Source: Arabidopsis thaliana
Lineage: Eukaryota > Streptophyta > Magnoliopsida > Brassicales > Brassicaceae
Reading direction: 5' to 3'
NCBI RefSeq assembly: GCF_000001735.4
Contig: NC_003070.9
Coordinates: 13,448,001-13,512,000, forward strand
DNA length: 64,000 nt
Shown: positions 58,425 to 64,000 of the stretch, piece after piece
Layout of the letters: every line of letters starts with the position of its first letter
Numbering within the stretch: the first letter of the stretch is position 1
The notes under the pieces: generated by a model
The model's input: only the letters and a program-made list of their open reading frames with translations
The model's database searches: none
Told to the model about the DNA's origin: nothing
Program-made: the position numbers and the translations under genes

Positions 58425-58748
58425 CTGATACCAAATAAAGTTTTAATGAGATTAAGAACACTTAGGATTATAAGAATAACTCTCTTATTAGCTTAGAAAA
58501 ATAACTCAAAACCTAAACAATCTCTAAGTCTTAATCTCTCTAAAACTCATAAGTTGTATCACACCTTGATACCTCCTTATATAATAAGCTTTTAACCTTA
58601 TCCTAATAATTAGATAACTCCTAATATTATAAGATAACTCATAACAATATATTCTAGATTATCTCCTAGAATAATAAAGCTTAATTTCCTTTTCTCTTTA
58701 GTAACTTGCTCTTCAAGTTACTTCTTCTTCTTCAAGCTTATTTCAACA
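58425..58748 (-). mobile_element. Copia 5' LTR and primer-binding site
   Basis: The LTR begins TGTTGAAATAAGC at 58748 (minus strand), contains TTATATAAGG near 58575 as TATA box, and ends near 58440. TTTGGTATCAGAGC at 58425-58438 is the classic initiator-tRNA-Met primer-binding site. The LTR 3' edge is uncertain by about 12 bp. Confidence 0.75.
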
Positions 58749-59212
58749 TTAAACTCCTATCTAATGACTAAAAATAGTATTTACTCATCATAGCAGCTTC
58801 ATCCCAAATGATTAACTTAGTTGTTGTTACTAATTCAGCAAGATCAGTACCACGTTTGATGTTGCATGTTGAGGTCTCATGAGGATTGAGAGGAAAACCA
58901 AACCTAGAATGGGTACCTTCTAATAACAGAGATGCAATGTCGCTTAATGCAACATTTAAGCAAATGTCTCCTTTACATCTTATCGCCGCAGATAAAACCT
59001 TCCACAAAAAGGTTTTTCCAGTTCCTCCAAAACCATATAAGAAAAAACACCTCCTCTATCATTAAGGACAACATCAATTATTTCATCATATACCTTCTTC
59101 TGTTCAGCAGTTAACATTTTTATCCAATTTTCATGCTTTGTTTTCAATGACTCACATTTGTAGTTGCGCTCATCGACGATCAACTGATTAAAAGCAGGTG
59201 ATATGGTTCAAA

Positions 59213-59779
59213 TTACCTAGAACTACTCTCTCTAATAAGAGATCAATTGCAGTATTTTAGGATAGAATTCACGGAGTTCTTTTGTTCAAACAATGAGTTA
59301 AATATCGAGATTAAGCTAGCAGGGTAGTAGTAAAAATGAAAGAGAACAAAGTAAAAAGACAACAGATTGATTGTGTTGTAAACGATTTAATAAAGAGCTA
59401 GGAACAGGGTATTCTCAGGAAACTATTGGTTTGTAGATCTAATGAAAGCTAGGTTGTTATCGAACCGTTCTTAAACTCAAATTCTAATCATGGAATAACC
59501 GGTGGGCGTGCCGCGAAACTCCCTATATCTATAGCTAATAATAACTGGAGAAGCCGAGAAACTATCAACCTAAATATGCATTCTTAACGAGTTCAATTGT
59601 TCATCTTACTAGATAGACCGATTCTTATTACACACCTATAAACCAGACTCATCAAATAATAGATCCAACTACAGATACCTATGGCGGGCATATCTATTGT
59701 CTGGATTCAAGATCTAGTTAATTACTCTAGATCTAGCATTAGGCATAATTAAAGATGAAGAATTCTAAAGATAACCTAG
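59213..59779. other. Unassigned repeat-like segment
   Basis: Lies between helicase block 1 and the chromovirus LTR. It is unlike the flanks in composition (CCGGTGGGCGTGCCGCG near 59501). No long ORF. It replaces the expected upstream part of Helitron F, so it is probably another insertion or rearranged DNA. Confidence 0.35.
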
Positions 59780-60922
59780 TGAAACAACCCGACCCATTTT
59801 TTTAAAACATAATTAAATATTCCCATAAATATCTAATTAAACCAACCAATAAAAGAACAATTGAACCGCAAGTCAAGAATACTATTTTATGAATAAATAA
59901 ATAATTAGACCAACAAAACCAAGAATAACTAACAATCCTTACCGGGTTCCAATAACCAAAACACAAAAATAAATCAAACGAGTTCCTAGATCATACTCTC
60001 TTCCTTGCCATGATTCCACGATCACACTTTATCTTTACTTGCATCAAAAAGAAAGAGATGCGTAGATATTATCACAAATACTTAGTGAGGCGATCCTCCC
60101 ATCTACGAGCTATACACACAAGCAAGTAAAAGGGGTATAATCACAAATACCACACAAACAAACCAGTCATTGAACAATTCACCAAAACACATTCACCACA
60201 TTTACATATCATCACACAAAACAAATCACACAACCCAATCGCTCAGATAAGCTCATGGTCACACACTCACCTTAACAAATTGATTCTAACAATAATTAAA
60301 CCTAGGAGAGACTCTCCTTGCGTCTGAAAAAGTCCAGAAACGTCCTACAACAAGTCACAACCAAAAACAACCTTTAAAACAAACTGGACATGAAAGACAG
60401 AAACAAACAGTCTCAAAGACGAAACCCTAAAATATAAAATGACCGTTAACTATTAATTCCCTTTGGTGAAACGCTAGCCTTAGACGTCACGAAGCTTCCC
60501 ACAAAGTATCGTGCCGATCGGAAAACAGACGAGACCACGATCCTAGTTTCAATCCTTGCAGGTTTTAATTCGCGTCTGAGAAAACGTGTCTCACGAAACT
60601 TCGAATAACTCAACCAATTTTTTTCCAAATCCAGTTCTGTAAACTGGAGAATAACGACAAAACGACTTGGGAATAACTCTACCAAATTTCGTTACTTTTG
60701 ACCACGATTTGATATGACGAAACTGAACAAACCATAACGATTATGCTCCTTCTCTTTCTCTATCTTTTTCTCCTTTATAAAACGAAAAGCGGCTAACTAA
60801 ATCCATAATTTCGAGTTTCCTTTTTTTCTAGGCACACTCTAGGGTTTCCAATTAACCCAACCAATTAAAGCGGATGATTTAAAAACAAAACCTAACCGAT
60901 TTTCCGGTTCACGGGCGTTACA
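59780..60922 (-). mobile_element. 3' LTR of a Ty3/gypsy chromovirus
   Basis: On the minus strand it starts TGTAACGCCCGTGAACCGG at 60922, directly after a polypurine tract, and ends GGGTCGGGTTGTTTCA at 59780, giving TG...CA ends and 1,143 bp. TTTTATAAAGGAG near 60778 is a fitting TATA box. Starts of the TGTAACG/TGTAACA type are common in Tekay-like chromoviruses. Confidence 0.75.
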
Positions 60923-60935
60923 ATTCTCCCCCACT
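60923..60935 (-). promoter_or_regulatory. Polypurine tract
   Basis: Minus-strand TGGGGGAGAAT immediately precedes the LTR start TGTAACG. It primes plus-strand DNA synthesis in gypsy elements. Confidence 0.75.
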
Positions 60936-61833
60936 AACATAGATTCGTCCTCGAATCTAGCTTCACCCTTCCACTCCGAAAAACTCTGTGCAACCATCAC
61001 TACGGTCCGCACTCCCTCCAACCAGACCCCCGCTAGGTCTCTCTATCTAGTCGATATACTCACGATTTACTAGTAATTGTTGCTCACAACTCACTCTCCA
61101 CTCTCAGACCGCAATCTTCGAGCATAAACCGTCACTCTCAGGCCTCGGCCTACGGTATCTCGGGTATCACACGTATTATCTTCTCCACTCAAAGTCAAAC
61201 CCTGAGTTGTGTCGGATCACTCTCAGCCACAAAGTCATCGAGTTACGACACTTGGAGAAAATAATACCTCAAAACTCGCTCTCGGGTCGTCACCCTAAAG
61301 CGTGCTCTCGGATCGTCACCCGAAGCCACCGTACCCCTCGTACTCTAAAGACACCAAGTCCCTCGAGTTACCGGTACCTCAGGAGCATACCCCGCTCCTC
61401 ACGAGTCGTTGGGACCCTCATGTTTCTCGAGCAAACAATACTAAACGCTTCCGACCATATCTCCAGACTCTCTCTCATGGATTCGCGTAAGACACCTCTA
61501 TGCCCCACCATCCATCAAATCACCTCGAGGATATCCTTAGGACCAACTCCCGGCCATCTCGTAAACACACCTTTCTCTTAGGTTGTTTACTCAAACTTTC
61601 CAAAAATAGACAAGTCCTTTCTGGGAACTTTCCGTTTCTGGAAACCGCACAACACATTCTTAAATAAGACAACTCAAGTCAAATCCAAGAAAAAAATGCT
61701 CATCTTATTAATCATCAAATGTCATGATCGTTACAACTCCAAACGAAAATACAAATGAAAAAGAAATAAGAACAACAACTCAAAAGCTCAAAAACTCAAC
61801 ATCACTGAAACTGGAAACCAAGGATAGGCAAAC
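60936..61833 (-). other. Chromovirus 3' untranslated region
   Basis: About 0.9 kb between the chromodomain stop and the polypurine tract. It contains a short imperfect repeat (GCTCTCGGGTCGTCACCC and GCTCTCGGATCGTCACCC, at 61279 and 61303). No ORF of known family. Confidence 0.5.
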
Positions 61834-64000
61834 TCATGCAGCAACCTGCTTCTCGAACCACTTCTTGAACCTTGCCTTTATCCTCGCCTCTGGCTCCCAA
61901 GTCTCCTCTGTCACACCATCGCAGTCCCACAAGACTTTGATCATAGGAATCTTCTTCCGCCGAACTTCCTTGATCCTCCTCTCGAGAACCCTCACTGGTC
62001 TCGCCTCCAAAGTCATGTTAGGCTGAAGATCCTCTGGGATCTTAGCCAACACCTCATCATCCTTGTGAAGACACTTCCTCAGCATCGACACATGAAAGAC
62101 ATTGTGAAACGCACGCATAACATCTGGCAACTCTAACCTGTATGCCACTGGTCCCACCCTCTCAACAATCCTAAACGGACCCATGTACCTCGGACTCAAC
62201 TTAGTCTCTGAGGTAGACGTATTCGGACCTCGCAATATGGCCATCTTGAGATACACTCTGTCCCAACCTCAAACTCAAGCTCTCTCCTCCTCTTGTCAGC
62301 ATAACTCCGCTGTCGGTCCTGAGCTTCCTTCATGTTCAGCTTCAGAACCCGGATCCTCTCCGTGGTCTCCTGAACATAATCTGCACCATATATGCTCTTC
62401 TCCCCCACTTGGGTCCAGCATAACAGTGTCCTGCATGGCCTCCCGTACAACGCCTCGAAAGGAGCCATCCCAATACTCGCCTGATAGCTGTTGTTATAAG
62501 CAAACTTTACCAGACTCAAGTGATCTGCCCAATGACCTCCCCAATCCAAGACACACATCTGCAACATATCCTCAAGCGTCTGAATAGTCCTCTCAGATTG
62601 CCCATCTGTCTGTGGATGATAAGCCGTGCTCATCTGCACTTTAGTGCCCATCTCTACCTGAAAGGCTCTCCAAAATGCAGAAGTAAACTTGGAATCCCTG
62701 TGTGACAGAATACTCACAGGTACTCCATGCAACTTCACGATCTCGCTCACATATTTCTTAGGCAACACCGCCGCTCCATCGGTTTTTCTGATGGCCAGAA
62801 AATGTGCTGACTTAGTCAGACGATCCACGATCACCCAAATAGCATCTTTGGTTCGCGACACACGCAACCCAACCACGAAATCCATCGTGATAAAATCTCA
62901 CTTCCACTCAGAAATGGGTAAACTCTGCAACAGGCCACCCGGCACCTGATGCTCAGCCTTAACTAACTGGCAAACATCACACTCTGTAACCCAATTAGCT
63001 ACATCCCTCTTCATCCCAACCCACTGATAGTGCCGCTTGAGGTCTCGGTACATCTTAGTCGCTCCTGGATGAATGGAAAACATGCTCGCATGAGCCTCAC
63101 TCAAGATCTCCCGTCGCAACTCCTCATCCTTAGGCAAACAAACTCGCTCATGCACAAGGATAGTCCCATTAGCTGCTCGATCCACAGCTTCCAATTTCAA
63201 TGGCTCTCGTGCCACAACACACAACCGCAAAGCACCAATCTCACTCACCAAGGCCTCAACACTCTGCCCTGGAGCCGCACCCACGCGCTTACGGCTCAAC
63301 GCGTCTGCAACCACATTAGTCTTACCAGGATGGTAGGCTATCTCCAGATCATAATCAGCCACCAGCTCCATCCATCGCCTCTGCCTCAGGTTCAACTCTG
63401 GCTGAGTGAAAATATCCTTCAAACTCTTATGATCCGTGAACACTTGCACTTTCCCACCATAAAGATAAGACCCCCAAATCTTCAAGGCAAAGATTATCGC
63501 AGCCATCTCCAAATCGTGAGTAGGATAGTTGCCCTCATGCTTCCTCAACTGTCGCGATGCATAGACAATAACCTTCCCACGCTGCATTAGAACACAACCT
63601 AAACCAACTCTCGAGGCATCAGTATACACCATGTAAGGCTCTGCTCTGGCAATGCTAACACTGGTGTACTCGTCAACATCTCCTTCAGACTCACGAAACC
63701 CTCCTCGCACTCCGGTGACCACACAAAAGGAATATCCTTCTCTGTCAGCTTAGTCATCGGCTGTGCCATACTCGCAAACCCCTTCGAACCTCCTGTAATA
63801 CCCTGCCAAACCAAGAAAACTCCTGATCTCAGTTGCATTCGTCGGTTTAGGCCAGTCTCTAATAGCCTCAATCTGCTCTGGATCCACTAAAACTCCCTCT
63901 GCAGAAACAATGTGACCCAAAAAATCCATCTCTCTCTGCCAGAAACTGCACTTGCCCAACTTAGCGAACAACTTCTGCTCCCGCAGCTTCTCCATCACTC
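61834..64000 (-). pseudogene. Ty3/gypsy chromovirus (Tekay-like) pol, 3' half, with chromodomain
   Basis: Minus strand, entering from the right edge. Order: reverse transcriptase C-terminus ([20 protein letters not shown], then [12 protein letters not shown]), RNase H ([40 protein letters not shown]), integrase zinc finger (ending [12 protein letters not shown]), integrase core (FVVGLRVSRTKDAIWVIVDR, HRDSKFTSAFW, AYHPQTDGQSERTIQ), GPF/Y region (YMGPFRIVERVGPVAYRLEL) and a C-terminal chromodomain (VRRKKIPMIKVLWDCDGVTE, EETWEPEARIK). Frame changes occur near 63800, 63690 and 62260, and TGA replaces a Trp codon at 62895-62897 (SEWK-stop-DF). Chromodomain integrases direct insertion to heterochromatin. 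Non-functional but recent enough to read throughout. Its 5' half lies outside the window. Confidence 0.88.

Larger units (their letters stand above)
56265..58748 (-). mobile_element. Truncated Ty1/Copia retrotransposon
   Basis: 5' LTR, PBS, gag, protease and part of reverse transcriptase on the minus strand. The integrase core is missing from the middle. The element stops inside reverse transcriptase at about 56265 and runs straight into Helitron helicase sequence, so no RNase H or 3' LTR remains. It entered the helicase gene just after the SLDRSL stretch. Confidence 0.85.
49580..59212 (-). mobile_element. Autonomous-type Helitron F, split by a MULE and a Copia element
   Basis: The 3' terminus at 49580 reads, on the minus strand, CCGTGCGTAGCACAGGTACTGACCTAG followed by T; its 8-bp-stem hairpin marks a Helitron family different from A-E. 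Pif1-type helicase sequence on the minus strand is spread over four blocks from 59212 to 50257. Removing the insert 50531-55767 rejoins the helicase reading frame. The Rep/HUH part and 5' end are not seen; DNA right of 59212 is unrelated. Confidence 0.75.
50257..59212 (-). pseudogene. Helitron Pif1-like helicase in four blocks
   Basis: Blocks in transcript order: (1) 59212-58749, FNQLIVDERNYKCESLKTKH, LTAEQKKVYDEI, Walker A GFGGTGKTFLWKVLSAAIRC (reached through a one-T loss in a T-run), Walker B LIIWDEA, and a TAG after MMSKYYF. (2) 56264-56201, the motif [11 protein letters not shown]...MLSKLTG with a frame change, ending at a GTTAGT donor. (3) 56099-55777, after a TTTCAG acceptor: EERIYRSSDSIDPSDTRGDN, VGCPVMLLRNLDPHGG, then LPFKM with stops. 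(4) 50530-50257, RWRQFPLSVAFAMTINKSQG then LYVVMSRVKSKGGLKVLI, the last helicase motifs, and the stop. Blocks 1 and 2 are separated by a truncated Copia plus a loss of helicase sequence. Blocks 3 and 4 are separated by the MULE. Helitrons use this helicase with a Rep endonuclease for rolling-circle transposition. Confidence 0.85.

Noticed and set aside
1..64000. tRNA, rRNA, miRNA hairpin or organellar insertions
   Set aside because: None recognised by reading. A covariance-model scan would be needed to exclude small RNA genes.

Overview
This is plant nuclear DNA. The genes are intron-rich with GT/AG junctions, the spacers are long and AT-rich, and several classes of plant transposon are present. 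Four low-copy genes on the left point to Brassicaceae, close to Arabidopsis: a CEP-type peptide hormone precursor, an Erv46/ERGIC3-like cargo receptor, an AP2/ERF factor of the RAP2.4/WIND group, and a WD40 protein. From memory, this is the order of the Arabidopsis thaliana neighbours At1g36040 (CEP10), At1g36050, At1g36060 (ERF055/TG/WIND3) and At1g36070. That would place the window at the euchromatin-to-pericentromere transition of a chromosome 1 equivalent. No database could be consulted, so species and locus names are inference.

Layout. 0-8.4 kb is the gene-dense part: CEP precursor (+), 13-exon Erv46-like gene (+), and single-coding-exon ERF gene (-) with a long, probably intron-bearing leader and a clear TATA box. 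8.4-19.1 kb is a gene-free AT-rich spacer with short non-autonomous DNA elements (Stowaway-like, hAT-like with TIRs, AACCGAA-rich elements) and two (AT)n tracts. 19.2-22.4 kb is the nine-coding-exon WD40 gene (-). Everything to the right looks transposon-derived or decayed.

24-33 kb holds a MATH/coiled-coil pseudogene, a hAT remnant, a CACTA-type end, and a run of Helitrons all in the same (minus) orientation. One of these carries a captured FHA-domain exon. 34.7-42.4 kb is a MULE-type element of the VANDAL kind: a DUF1985 gene (+), a 53-bp tandem-repeat array, a GRF-zinc-finger gene (-) and a mudrA-like transposase gene (-). 42.8-44.7 kb is a decayed BED-finger/hAT transposase. 45.3-47.2 kb is a putative LTR next to a Transposase_28-like ORF cut by a Helitron.

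49.6-59.2 kb is an autonomous-type Helitron whose helicase gene is split by two insertions. One is a 5.2-kb MULE with 289-bp TIRs and a perfect 9-bp target duplication, itself split by a CACTA-like element. The other is a Copia retrotransposon, now truncated and fused to helicase sequence. 59.8-64 kb is the 3' half of a Ty3/gypsy chromovirus (Tekay-like, with chromodomain) and its 3' LTR, running off the right edge.

The four host genes show no sign of being one pathway. The transposon genes are mostly inactivated by one or a few nonsense codons or one-base indels, so many insertions appear young. The most interesting system is the VANDAL-like element: a DUF1985 protein beside an array of short repeats recalls the self-encoded anti-silencing (VANC) factors known from Arabidopsis VANDAL elements.
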